DNA of 64,000 bases from an uncultured Maribacter sp. (GCA_947504045.1 CANNFY010000004.1:1-64000), one strand, 5' to 3'; numbered from the stretch's first letter, positions 45,579 through 55,633 are shown. The notes: generated from the sequence alone by a model not told the origin. Numbers and translations: made by a program.

Positions 45579-46820
45579 TTATTCTAGTCTTGCAGATACT
45601 ACGGTACTTTTTTCTGTAGTATAGTAAATTTCATCACCAGATATTCTAAAATATTCTTCACCAAAACTATCTTCTAATCTATTAACCGCATAAGAAACAG
45701 TAGCAATTTCAAAAGGGAGTAGAACCTTTATTTCTTTTTCAGAAATGGTGTTGCCATTTTCGGTGTTAAGCTCATATAGATTGTTGTTTTTACTATACAA
45801 AAACAGTCTATTTGATACTAAGAATAATTGGCCAACGTCTCTATCTTGTATTTCAGATTCCCAAAGTATAGTTCTAGTAAGCCAATTAAAAGCAAATACT
45901 TTTCCTGTAATATTATCATGAAAAAAGAAAACATTATCCTCTTTGTTATGAAGCATGTGTGTAATGTCAAGATTATTAGATGCATCTGGCGGAAATTTAA
46001 ATTCAGCTTCACCGGTAGAAGGGGAGCGAATAATAAAATAATTTTTTGCTGCACTTAAAATTTTGGAGCCTAAATCTACGGCAAAAGAATAATAATTAAG
46101 GTGACCGTAATTTGCTTCATCCCCTTCTTGAATTTCCCAAAAAATACCGCAAGTATTTGGGTTTATAGAGAGTAGGCTTCTAGAGCCTCTTCTAACATCC
46201 ATTAAGACTAATTTATCCTCTTTAACAAGAAAGTTTCTAATATTGTCAACCCTAAATTCATCACAAACAGCAATATCATTACCTGTTTCTAGGTCCATAC
46301 TATATAGTTGGGTGGTTTGTTTTCTTAAACCATACCAAGTATTGTTAGATTGTATAGATGGGTAAACACCAGATTTTCTAGAAAATAGTACAGTGCCATT
46401 TTCAGGGTTTATTTTTAAAATTGTGGGATTGTTAATATCAAAAGCTAATACCCATAAATAATTTCCAATTTTTTTTAAAGCATAAGGCGGAACAGAAGTT
46501 TCGTCTGTTATTGCCCATAAACTTTCGCCACTTTCTTTATTAAGTCTTAAAAAACCATTTTCACCTACAGAATTATAGTAGTACAAACCATTTTCTGATA
46601 CATGAAGAAAACTTCTAAAAGCGTGTTGTATTTGCTGTTCGGTTCTATTTATAGACCATTTTACTTTAAAAGGCAGCCCAGTGGTGTCTTCTAATTCCTG
46701 TTCTTCAGGATCTTGTTCTTCTAATTCTAGCTCCTGTTCTTCTTCTAAGGCAGTAACCTCACTACAATTATGAAATAAAATAGAAATTAGTATATATATA
46801 AATGGTATCGTTTTTTTCAT
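45579..46820 (-). CDS. PQQ-like beta-propeller lipoprotein
   Basis: The 413-residue protein has a lipoprotein signal (SILFHNCSEV, lipidated Cys at 19), then an extraordinarily acidic linker (about 23-45; EEEQELELEEQDPEEQELE), then a beta-propeller of PQQ/outer-membrane-assembly-like repeats (NKESGESLWAI, NPENGTVLF, LETGNDIAV, NWLTRTILWES, NTENGNTISEK). It resembles BamB-type or binding propellers, but identity is unknown. It starts 54 bp before (downstream of) the outer-membrane barrel pair on the same strand, so an envelope cluster is plausible. The acidic spacer would extend the propeller from its membrane anchor. Confidence 0.87.
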   Translation of the reverse strand: MKKTIPFIYILISILFHNCSEVTALEEEQELELEEQDPEEQELEDTTGLPFKVKWSINRTEQQIQHAFRSFLHVSENGLYYYNSVGENGFLRLNKESGESLWAITDETSVPPYALKKIGNYLWVLAFDINNPTILKINPENGTVLFSRKSGVYPSIQSNNTWYGLRKQTTQLYSMDLETGNDIAVCDEFRVDNIRNFLVKEDKLVLMDVRRGSRSLLSINPNTCGIFWEIQEGDEANYGHLNYYSFAVDLGSKILSAAKNYFIIRSPSTGEAEFKFPPDASNNLDITHMLHNKEDNVFFFHDNITGKVFAFNWLTRTILWESEIQDRDVGQLFLVSNRLFLYSKNNNLYELNTENGNTISEKEIKVLLPFEIATVSYAVNRLEDSFGEEYFRISGDEIYYTTEKSTVVSARLE

Positions 46821-46873
46821 TTTACTATCTATTTACAAAAGAACTACCTTTTAATTCGTAAAATTTAGTATTC

Positions 46874-47398
46874 TTAAAACCTTATAGAAGCACCTAGATT
46901 TATATATGCCACACCATAACTAGCTTCTACAAAACCAGCAAATGTTTTGGTAAAGTACCACCTACCGCCAGCAAATGCAGTGCCAGAAGGTCTGCTGTTA
47001 AAGCTACCTGCGGTAGACCCATCAAAAGAAAGAATATTATAAGAGAACATAGCTCCTGCATACACATCTAAATTTTCTATTTCTAATCCGTTATAATGGT
47101 AGGCGCCACGAATACCAATAATGGTATAAGTCCATTTATCGTTTCCAAAAGCGTAGTCGTATTTATAAGTTTTAGTGCCTAAATATGCTCCTAAGCTTAC
47201 AACTCCTGGTCCGGGAACATCCCAAATACCTCTTTCGTATGTAACACTAAAGCCTGGGCTTTGGGAAGAGGTTGTGTAGTTTCCAAAATTACCACCAAAA
47301 CCTATTCCAGCATTAATAACATTAGTTCCGGTATTAAATTCTTGTGCATAGGTTTGTGTTATTGTAATAAGAAATATTATGTAAAATATTTTTTTCAT
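46874..47398 (-). CDS. Small outer-membrane beta-barrel protein
   Basis: The 174-residue exported protein has a signal peptide (about 1-18, ending TYAQ). Alternating hydrophobic/aromatic strands (GIGFGGNFGNYTT, VSLGAYLGTKTYKYDYAF, VYAGAMFSYNILSF, FAGFVEASYGVAYINLGASIRF) suggest eight antiparallel strands and a C-terminal Phe, as in OmpA-like/OmpW-like barrels. The gene is 12 bp downstream of the tiny Cys lipoprotein gene, so they form one operon. Role unknown; homologues in Bacteroidota are called outer-membrane beta-barrel proteins. Confidence 0.87.
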   Translation of the reverse strand: MKKIFYIIFLITITQTYAQEFNTGTNVINAGIGFGGNFGNYTTSSQSPGFSVTYERGIWDVPGPGVVSLGAYLGTKTYKYDYAFGNDKWTYTIIGIRGAYHYNGLEIENLDVYAGAMFSYNILSFDGSTAGSFNSRPSGTAFAGGRWYFTKTFAGFVEASYGVAYINLGASIRF

Positions 47399-47410
47399 GG
47401 TTTTATGTTG

Positions 47411-47683
47411 TTAGTTATTAGCTTCGCAATGCGCTCTTAATTCAGCTATAGTAACCTTGTCCTCTTCCGATATAAACTCATTACAAGATTTTTCAAGTTC
47501 ATCAATAAGTTTTAATGCTTCTGTGCAATCATCTCCGTCATCATCAATTAATGTAGATAATTTTGTAGCACATTCAACGGCATCTAAAGTGTCTAAAATT
47601 CCTAAAGGGTCGGTGGCATCTGAACAATTTGTAGTAATTAGGCTTACACCTAATAAAGATAAAATGGTAATGGTTTTTTTCAT
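47411..47683 (-). CDS. Tiny lipoprotein with four conserved-looking cysteines
   Basis: The 90-residue protein has a lipobox (TTNC, Cys 20), and the mature part is acidic and probably helical, with four further cysteines (C38, C53, C67, C86) that could form two disulfides. Acidic text LIDDDGDDCTEALKLID may bind metal. It precedes the outer-membrane barrel gene by 12 bp in the same direction and starts about 250 bp from the divergent histidine-kinase gene. I do not recognise the family. It could be a barrel-associated accessory protein. Confidence 0.8.
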   Translation of the reverse strand: MKKTITILSLLGVSLITTNCSDATDPLGILDTLDAVECATKLSTLIDDDGDDCTEALKLIDELEKSCNEFISEEDKVTIAELRAHCEANN

Positions 47684-47900
47684 AATACTTTTGTTTTGGT
47701 TGTAATTGTAGTTTTAAATTTAGGAGTTAGTTTTAGGGAATACTAAGAAGATTTTGTAGTTGGTATTTTTTTGCTGCTAAGTGTGTTTATACCATAAATA
47801 ACTGTTTTAAATTATTGTTTGTAGTGCTGTAATTTGTTAAAGGTTAGCATGTTTCGTGTGTATTTTTTGGATAAAAAATGACTTAGTAATTAAAAACAAT

Positions 47901-47908
47901 TACATTTG
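47901..47908 (+). promoter_or_regulatory. -7 promoter element TACATTTG of the LytS-like kinase gene
   Basis: An exact TAnnTTTG match lies 21 bp before the ATG at 47930. This also argues for the ATG over the TTG at 47906 that lies inside the element. Confidence 0.55.
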
Positions 47909-47929
47909 AGAAACCATCACAACCAAACC

Positions 47930-49735
47930 ATGTTTTTTAAGCTAAAAAGCACTACTTTATTTGTAGTATTTTTCTTTTTATTGTGTTTTTTTGGATATAG
48001 CCAACAATCTAAATTAGACTCTATACTTTCTAAATTAAAAGTCTATAAACATAGAGACTCTGTTAGAGCAAGGTTATTAGTTAACGCTGCTTGGAACTCT
48101 ATTTATATTAACGAGCAAGATGCTTTTATTTATGTTAATGAGGCTATAGATATAACAAAAGAAATACAATGGAACTGGGGGTTAATAGCAAGTTTAAGGC
48201 AAAAAGGGGTTAATTATTATATTCAGAGAGATTATTTAAGAGCTGTAGATACATGGCAAGAAGCATTAAAAGTAGCAAATACCAAAAAAGTAAAGGATAA
48301 GCTTTTAATAGGTAGCATACATAATAATTTAGGAAATGTATATGCAGATTTTAATCAATACACGAAAGCGTTATATAATTATAACCAATGTTTAGATATA
48401 GCAGTTCAAGTGGACGATATAGAAAACCAAATAAATTCACTTTCTAATATTGGTTATGTTTATTTAGATCTTAAAAAAGTAGAAAAAAGCATAGAATACT
48501 TTAATAAAGCTCTGTTATTAGCTGAAAAAGAAAAAAATAAACGTTTAATAGCATCAATAATTAACAACTTAGGAGATGCTTATAAATATAAAACGGACTT
48601 TAATAAAGCGCTGTATTTTTATGAGAAATCAGCAAAAATAGCCGAAGAAATAGAAGATAAATATGTTGGTTCTTCTGCATTAAATAGTATTAGTGAACTA
48701 CATATTAAATTAGGTAAATATGATGAAGCTCAGGTGTATAGCCAAAAAGCCTTACAACTGGCAAAAGAAATAAATACTGTAGAGTGGCAAGCAAATTCTT
48801 GGAAATTGTTAAGTGAAATTTTTGAAAAAAAAGAGAATAACAAAAAAGCTTTGCATGCTTACAAAAATTATATAAATCTAAAAGATAGTATACAAAGTGA
48901 AGAAAAAAAAGTAGCGCTAACAAGAAAAGAAATGGCTTTTAAGCTAGAAAACTTAGAAATTAAAGCAAAAGCAGAGTTAGAAAAAGAAAAAATATATACA
49001 AACTTGTTTTTAGCGGCTACAGTATTAATGTTATTAGGCACTATTGTTGGCTATATATTATATAAAAGAAAAAGAGATGCAATTGAAAAAAGAAAAATAG
49101 CAGAATTTAAAGTAAAAGTTGCCGAAACAGAATTAAAAGCACTGCGTTCACAAATGAATCCACACTTTATATTTAACGCAATGAGTTCTATTGGAGACTA
49201 CATGGTAAAGAACGATTTAGAAACCGCAAATGAATATTTAATAAAGTTTTCAAAATTAATTCGTTCAATTCTTGAAAATTCTGAAAAAAAATGGATAAGT
49301 TTAGAGGAAGATTTAGAATTAACTAAATTATATATTGAAATAGAATCTTTAAGATTAAAAGATAAAATATTTTATACTTTTCTTATTGATAAGAGCATAG
49401 ATGTAGAAAACACTATGGTTCCTCCTCTTATTTTACAACCGTTTATAGAAAATAGTATTTGGCATGGTATTGCTAAAAAAGAAGGCAAAGGAACTATTAA
49501 GATTTCTGTTCAAAAAAAAGAAGGAAATGTAATTTTTAGTGTAGATGATGATGGAGTTGGAAGAAAAAATGTTTTAAATAAATTACCAAACCACACTCCA
49601 ATGGGAGTAAATATTACAAAAAACAGACTAGCAATTATTAATAAACAAGAGGGAACTAAAAATAGTGTAACAATGATTGATAAAGAAAAAGGGGTTAGGG
49701 TTGAAGTAGTATTACCTTTAGAGTTAAGATTTTAG
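47930..49735 (+). CDS. TPR-containing LytS-type sensor histidine kinase
   Basis: The 601-residue membrane kinase has a signal/anchor (about 1-25), tetratricopeptide repeats in the periplasm (about 30-340; NNLGNVYADFNQYTKALYNY and several like it), one transmembrane helix near 360-382 (FLAATVLMLLGTIVGYILY), then a His_kinase domain with H412 in LRSQMNPHFIFNAMSS and a HATPase domain ending in RVEVVLPLEL (N-box in VPPLILQPFIENSIWHG). It is the classic Bacteroidota TPR-LytS form; the TPR may sense a periplasmic protein. It is followed after 4 bp by its LytTR response regulator. The stimulus is unknown. Confidence 0.94.
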   Translation: MFFKLKSTTLFVVFFFLLCFFGYSQQSKLDSILSKLKVYKHRDSVRARLLVNAAWNSIYINEQDAFIYVNEAIDITKEIQWNWGLIASLRQKGVNYYIQRDYLRAVDTWQEALKVANTKKVKDKLLIGSIHNNLGNVYADFNQYTKALYNYNQCLDIAVQVDDIENQINSLSNIGYVYLDLKKVEKSIEYFNKALLLAEKEKNKRLIASIINNLGDAYKYKTDFNKALYFYEKSAKIAEEIEDKYVGSSALNSISELHIKLGKYDEAQVYSQKALQLAKEINTVEWQANSWKLLSEIFEKKENNKKALHAYKNYINLKDSIQSEEKKVALTRKEMAFKLENLEIKAKAELEKEKIYTNLFLAATVLMLLGTIVGYILYKRKRDAIEKRKIAEFKVKVAETELKALRSQMNPHFIFNAMSSIGDYMVKNDLETANEYLIKFSKLIRSILENSEKKWISLEEDLELTKLYIEIESLRLKDKIFYTFLIDKSIDVENTMVPPLILQPFIENSIWHGIAKKEGKGTIKISVQKKEGNVIFSVDDDGVGRKNVLNKLPNHTPMGVNITKNRLAIINKQEGTKNSVTMIDKEKGVRVEVVLPLELRF

Positions 49736-49739
49736 ATAT

Positions 49740-50492
49740 ATGTTACAAGCAATTATTGTAGATGATGAACAACATTGTATTAATAGGATAACAAAACTTT
49801 TAAAAAAGTATGAGAATCTTATTCAAGTAGCTTATACAGCAGATACCGTTTTTAAAGCAAAACAATACATAGAAAAAAAGCAGCCAGATATTGTTTTTTT
49901 AGATGTACAAATTTATGAGGAAACAGGTTTCGATTTATTAAAGCAGCTATCTAATATTAATTTTGAAATTGTTTTTACAACAGCGCATGAAAATTATGCA
50001 CTAGAAGCCTTTAAATTTTCTGCTATAGATTATTTGTTAAAACCTTTAGATGAGGATGATTTTGATAGGGCTATAAAAAAAATAAAAAACAAAACATCTT
50101 TAACAGAGTTGTCTAAAAAAATGGAAGCATTATTCCATAACCTTAAAGAAGTAAATACTGCAAGCCCAAAAAAAATTGCACTACCAACATTAGAAGGCTT
50201 AACACTAGTTTATGTACACGATATAATTAGATGCCAATCAGATACTAGTTATGTACATTTATTTTTACAAGGCAATAAAAAAATAACAGTAGCCAAAACC
50301 TTAAAATATTTTGAAAATTTGTTAGAAACTCATGGCTTTTTTAGAACACACCATTCTCACCTAATAAATTTATTAATGGTAGATAAGTATGTAAAAGGAA
50401 AAGGAGGGTATGCATTAATGCAAGACGGTTCACATGTAGAAGTAGCCGTAAGACGAAAAGAACAATTTTTAAAACAATTATCAGCAATTTAA
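49740..50492 (+). CDS. LytTR-family response regulator
   Basis: The 250-residue regulator has a receiver domain (1-120; D8/D9 acidic pair in VDDEQHC, phospho-Asp D55 in VFLDVQIYEETGF, Thr in TTAHENYALEAF, Lys in YLLKPLDEDDF) and a LytTR DNA-binding domain (about 150-250; PTLEGLTLVYVHDIIRCQSDTSY, FFRTHHSHLINL, VEVAVRRKEQFL). Phosphorylated by the adjacent kinase, it should bind direct repeats upstream of its targets. The spacer at 50720-50897 with three CATGTCTAG-like repeats, or the divergent barrel operon, are candidates. Four bases separate kinase and regulator. Confidence 0.95.
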   Translation: MLQAIIVDDEQHCINRITKLLKKYENLIQVAYTADTVFKAKQYIEKKQPDIVFLDVQIYEETGFDLLKQLSNINFEIVFTTAHENYALEAFKFSAIDYLLKPLDEDDFDRAIKKIKNKTSLTELSKKMEALFHNLKEVNTASPKKIALPTLEGLTLVYVHDIIRCQSDTSYVHLFLQGNKKITVAKTLKYFENLLETHGFFRTHHSHLINLLMVDKYVKGKGGYALMQDGSHVEVAVRRKEQFLKQLSAI

Positions 50493-50494
50493 AA

Positions 50495-50534
50495 AGCACT
50501 ATTTTCTGGTAATAAATCACCAGAAAATAGTGCT
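50495..50534 (-). terminator. Terminator of the 58-residue lipoprotein gene (minus strand)
   Basis: The stem AGCACTATTTTCTGGT/ACCAGAAAATAGTGCT has 16-nt arms. The plus-strand A-run at 50491-50495 gives a T-run for the minus strand, and no T-run follows on the plus strand. It therefore ends a minus-strand transcript, supporting the small gene next to it, though it may also serve the regulator gene weakly. Confidence 0.82.
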
Positions 50535-50542
50535 GCTTACTA

Positions 50543-50719
50543 CTAAGCTCCACCGCTAGGTAGCCTTATGTGAGAATCGGTAGCTGCATTAAGCTCCTCT
50601 TTAGTAAAAGAGCTTTTTTCTTTAGATACACCATCGTATAAGGTGTAGTTTTCTGCTTCGCAAGAAAGTAATCCTGCCATTAATAAACCTCCTGTAATGA
50701 TCTTCGCAAATGTTCCCAT
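50543..50719 (-). CDS. Small lipoprotein, 58 residues, convergent with the LytTR regulator
   Basis: I translated this frame by hand: ATG at 50717-50719, stop at 50543-50545. The N-terminus reads MGTFAKIITGGLLMAGLLSC, a lipoprotein signal with lipobox LLSC and Cys at 20. The mature part is only 38 residues (for example SKEKSSFTKEELNAATDSH), ends LPSGGA, and has no further Cys. A strong minus-strand terminator lies just downstream and operator-like repeats lie upstream. It sits convergent to a LytS/LytR pair and divergent from the 247-residue gene. I do not know the family. It may be a signal lipoprotein or envelope component; an in-frame ATG 12 codons further in would remove the signal and is unlikely. 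Confidence 0.72.
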   Translation of the reverse strand: MGTFAKIITGGLLMAGLLSCEAENYTLYDGVSKEKSSFTKEELNAATDSHIRLPSGGA

Positions 50720-50780
50720 AATTAATTATTTAAAGATTAATAATGGTCAAATAAAGAAAGACGATGAGCTACATTGGGTA

Positions 50781-50815
50781 CATGTCTAGCCATGTCTAGT
50801 AACATGTTCAGACAT
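50781..50815. promoter_or_regulatory. CATGTCTAG direct repeats between divergent genes
   Basis: CATGTCTAG occurs at 50781-50789 and 50791-50799 (10-bp period), with a degenerate CATGTTCAG at 50803-50811. ATGTCT (50792-50797) and AGACAT (50810-50815) form an inverted pair. It lies about 80-100 bp from both start codons, so it may be an operator for both genes. Confidence 0.5.
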
Positions 50816-50897
50816 ACGGTATATTTACTATAAATAAGTACGTTCTGAAAGCAAATATTTGTACTTTTATATAGCGTTTAATTCTAAATAAAACAGT

Positions 50898-51641
50898 ATG
50901 TCTAGACTAACAACAGTGCAGGTGAAACAACTAAGCGGGTTTATGTATGTAATGGACCAAATTGTGGAAAAGCAAAAAGAATTGGGCGAAATTAGGTCGG
51001 TTTTTATTCGTAGAATAGAAGATCATAATTGTGTTTCCATATCTGAAAAAACACTAGAAAGATTATTTCGTTTACGAGACGTTCTAGATGAAAACATAGA
51101 AACAAAAGAGATTATTTCGGATTGTGTTCATTATCCTTCCACACGAACATTAAATCAAATGGTTCGATTTTTAGGAGATTCAAAAGATTTTAATTTTAAA
51201 GATGTAATAGATGATAATGAAGAAGAAATTGAATGTAAATACAATAAAAAGCAATTAAAGGAAACTTTTGAAAAAGAATTTGACACCAAAAATTCTGACG
51301 TATTTTATTTTGAACAAGCAAAAAGAGCATTAGATAAAATAAAAGATAACACAATTAGAGAAAAAATTTTAGCAGCATCCGTTTCAGAAAAATCAGCAGA
51401 ATTAGTTAAAGAGAACCCTGCCTTAGTAAATAAGTTATACACCCAGAATACGATGATAATGGGATATCTTAAATTCTTAAGCGGATTATCTGCAATGCTA
51501 TTTTTGCATGACATTCAAGACATTGTTGTAGAAGTTAGTAATTTACTAGAGATGTTAGATCCTAATGTAGATACTACTAATTACCAAATAGAAGAAGAAG
51601 TTAAAACTAAAAAAATAGAAAAAGGAAAAATTATTTCTTAG
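50898..51641 (+). CDS. Unrecognised protein with cryptic HTH-like N-terminus
   Basis: The 247-residue cytoplasmic protein matches no family I can name. Residues about 40-100 have the pattern S-x-KTLERLFRL ... PSTRTLNQMVRFLG, similar to the N-terminal XRE-like module found in many Bacteroidota regulators (S-x-x-TL-x-R-x-x-G ... TL-x-x-L-x-x-F/Y-LG). A charged helical middle (about 105-150) and a C-terminal helical segment (about 155-225; KFLSGLSAMLFLHDIQDIV) follow, with a basic tail. Only two Cys-containing spots occur. Own terminator. The role could be DNA-binding control; the divergent lipoprotein shares its control region. Confidence 0.78.
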   Translation: MSRLTTVQVKQLSGFMYVMDQIVEKQKELGEIRSVFIRRIEDHNCVSISEKTLERLFRLRDVLDENIETKEIISDCVHYPSTRTLNQMVRFLGDSKDFNFKDVIDDNEEEIECKYNKKQLKETFEKEFDTKNSDVFYFEQAKRALDKIKDNTIREKILAASVSEKSAELVKENPALVNKLYTQNTMIMGYLKFLSGLSAMLFLHDIQDIVVEVSNLLEMLDPNVDTTNYQIEEEVKTKKIEKGKIIS

Positions 51642-51665
51642 CTATTAAAAGGGCAATAAAACAAG

Positions 51666-51709
51666 AAAATAGAAAGCCTGTATATATACATATAAGGCTT
51701 TCTATTTTT
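51666..51709 (+). terminator. Terminator after the 50898 gene
   Basis: The stem AAAATAGAAAGCCT/AGGCTTTCTATTTT with an AT-rich loop of about 15 nt is followed by T. It lies between the unknown protein gene and the DUF3820 gene. Confidence 0.88.
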
Positions 51710-51773
51710 AATTTATATATGCATCTTTTTGTAGGTTTGTGTTTTCTACTATTAAAATAAGGCAATACATAAA

Positions 51774-52016
51774 ATGGAAATAGAGCCAGATAAAAAAAAG
51801 CTTATAGAATTAGCGTACTATAAAATGCCTTTCGGAAAATATAAAGGACGTTATTTAGTAGATATTCCAGAGCCTTATTATACTTGGTTTCATCAGAAAG
51901 GCTTCCCCGAAGGAAAGTTAGGAGATCTACTTAAAGCTATGCATGAGATTAAAGTTAATGGTTTAGAACCTTTAATTCATAAAATACAAAAAGATTTTCC
52001 TAAAGATTACCTTTAA
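51774..52016 (+). CDS. DUF3820 family protein
   Basis: The 80-residue protein is dominated by the DUF3820 motif MPFGKYKGRYLVDIPEPYY with a following WFHQKGFPEGKLGDLL. The same FGK-KG signature occurs at the C-terminus of the exonuclease at 24884, where it is a helper module. DUF3820 proteins are annotated as putative virulence or quorum-regulated factors on thin evidence. It lies 54 bp before pyrG. No signal peptide. Function unknown. Confidence 0.9.
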   Translation: MEIEPDKKKLIELAYYKMPFGKYKGRYLVDIPEPYYTWFHQKGFPEGKLGDLLKAMHEIKVNGLEPLIHKIQKDFPKDYL

Positions 52017-52033
52017 TTACCATTCTCAATTTG

Positions 52034-52041
52034 TACTTTTG
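52034..52041 (+). promoter_or_regulatory. -7 promoter element TACTTTTG of pyrG
   Basis: An exact TAnnTTTG match lies 29 bp before the pyrG ATG at 52071. Confidence 0.58.
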
Positions 52042-52064
52042 CTTGCGTTAAGAAATCAACCTAA

Positions 52065-53690
<1,626 letters not shown>

Positions 53691-53776
53691 TGCCACAATG
53701 GCATAAAAAAATAATTGGGCACATTTTTGCTCAGGTATAATCAAACAAATTACCGAATACTAATTAGGTTATCCTT

Positions 53777-55633
53777 ATGGAAGAAAAAAAACTAGATGTT
53801 AAATCTATAATAGGTTTTGTACTTATTTTTGGAATATTACTTTTTATGTTTTATCAAAACCAACCTACAGCAGAAGAGTTGGAAGCAGAAAAAGCAAAAC
53901 AAGAAATGCTAGATGCTAAGAAAAGTTCAGAAAACCAAGAACAAACAGTTACTCAGCAAACAAATACACCAAACCTTAATGTAAATGACTCTACAGCAGT
54001 AGCTAATTATAAAAATACTATAGGAGCATTTGGTTTTACAGCACCTTCTGATGGATTTACAGAGTTGCAAAACGATTTAGTTTACCTAAAAGTTAGTAAT
54101 AAAGGAGGGCAAATTATAGAAGCAAAAATGAAAACTTTTGTTACTTATGATTCTATACCCGTTTATTTAGTAAAAGATGGTAATGCATCTTTTGGCTTAA
54201 ATTTCTCCACATCAGACAATAGAGTATTAAACACACAAGATTTATATTTTGAACCTACTTTAACAAAGAATAATAACGGTGCAGTGCTTTCTATGAAAGC
54301 AAAAGTATCTGCTAATCAATTTTTAGAGTATCGTTATGAAATGAAACAAGGCGATTATTTAATAGATTTTTCTGTTAAATCTCAAGGTTTAAGTAATGTA
54401 ATTAATACAAGCCAGCCTGTAAAATTATCTTGGAAACTTAAAGGAATTCGTCATTCTAAAAGTATACAATATGAAAACAGATATACTAGGTTAACCTATA
54501 ACCACGAAGATGGTAAAATAAGTAAACTTTCTGAGAGTAGTGATGATGATGAAAAAGAAGAAGATGTTAAATGGTTATCGTACAGACAGCATTTTTTTAG
54601 TTCTATATTAGCAAATAATAATTCTTTTAAAACGGCAGATTTAACTTCTGTTAATTTAGTAGAAGAAGAAAATAAAACAGATAAGTATACAAAAGAGTAT
54701 AGCTCAGAAATACCTTTAGATATTAAAGGAGGAGAAATAGCTGAGAATCTAAACTGGTATTATGGTCCAACCGATGTAAAAGTACTATCGCAGTATAAAG
54801 ATCTAGGTTTGGAAGATTCTATACCTTTTGGTTGGGGAATATTTGGTTGGATAAACAGATATATTTTTACCCCATTTTATTCTTTATTAAGTTCATTTTT
54901 ACCATATGGTATTGCAATTGTAGTAATGACGATATTGGTTCGTTTAGCAATGTCTCCCGTAACATATAAGTCTTACTTATCACAAGCAAAAATGAAGGTT
55001 TTAAAGCCAGAAATTACAGAACTTGGTGAAAAGTATAAGGATAATGCCATGAAAAAACAGCAAGAAACTATGAAGCTGTATAATAAAGCAGGTGTAAGCC
55101 CTATGAGTGGTTGTATACCAGCACTTATTCAGATGCCAATTTTTTATGCTTTATTCATGTTTTTTCCAACATCATTTGCATTAAGGCAAAAATCTTTTTT
55201 ATGGGCAGATGACCTTTCTTCTTTTGATACTATTTATCAATTTCCAGAAGGATTTTCAATACCTTTTTATGGAGACCATATTAGCTTATTTCCAATATTA
55301 GCATCTATAGCTATATTCTTTTATATGCAAATGACTACTGGGCAAAATATGCCGCAGCAACCAGGTATGCCAAACATGAAGTTTATTATGTATTTAATGC
55401 CTTTTATGATGCTTTTCTTCTTTAACAACTATGCTAGTGGTTTAAGTTTGTACTATTTTGTATCTAACCTTATTACTATAGGTATTATGTTAGTTATAAA
55501 GAAATTTATTTTAGATGATGCTAAAATTCATGCTCAAATACAAGAGAATAAAACAAAACCTAAAAAGGAGAATAAATTTCAAAAGAAAATGCGTGAAATG
55601 ATGGAGCAAGCAGAAGCGCAAAAAAAGAAATAA
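53777..55633 (+). CDS. yidC: Membrane protein insertase YidC
   Basis: The 618-residue insertase has an N-terminal membrane anchor (about 9-27), a large periplasmic beta-sandwich domain (about 75-350), and the conserved C-terminal five-helix YidC/Oxa1 core (about 365-590; PYGIAIVVMTILVRLAMSPV, SPMSGCIPALIQMPIFYALF, PNMKFIMYLMPFMMLFFFNNY). The hydrophilic groove Arg is R387 in LVRLAMSP. A basic, coiled-coil C-terminal tail (KKENKFQKKMREMMEQAEAQ) probably binds ribosomes. It has an acidic loop near residue 250. It ends at a strong terminator. Confidence 0.96.
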   Translation: MEEKKLDVKSIIGFVLIFGILLFMFYQNQPTAEELEAEKAKQEMLDAKKSSENQEQTVTQQTNTPNLNVNDSTAVANYKNTIGAFGFTAPSDGFTELQNDLVYLKVSNKGGQIIEAKMKTFVTYDSIPVYLVKDGNASFGLNFSTSDNRVLNTQDLYFEPTLTKNNNGAVLSMKAKVSANQFLEYRYEMKQGDYLIDFSVKSQGLSNVINTSQPVKLSWKLKGIRHSKSIQYENRYTRLTYNHEDGKISKLSESSDDDEKEEDVKWLSYRQHFFSSILANNNSFKTADLTSVNLVEEENKTDKYTKEYSSEIPLDIKGGEIAENLNWYYGPTDVKVLSQYKDLGLEDSIPFGWGIFGWINRYIFTPFYSLLSSFLPYGIAIVVMTILVRLAMSPVTYKSYLSQAKMKVLKPEITELGEKYKDNAMKKQQETMKLYNKAGVSPMSGCIPALIQMPIFYALFMFFPTSFALRQKSFLWADDLSSFDTIYQFPEGFSIPFYGDHISLFPILASIAIFFYMQMTTGQNMPQQPGMPNMKFIMYLMPFMMLFFFNNYASGLSLYYFVSNLITIGIMLVIKKFILDDAKIHAQIQENKTKPKKENKFQKKMREMMEQAEAQKKK

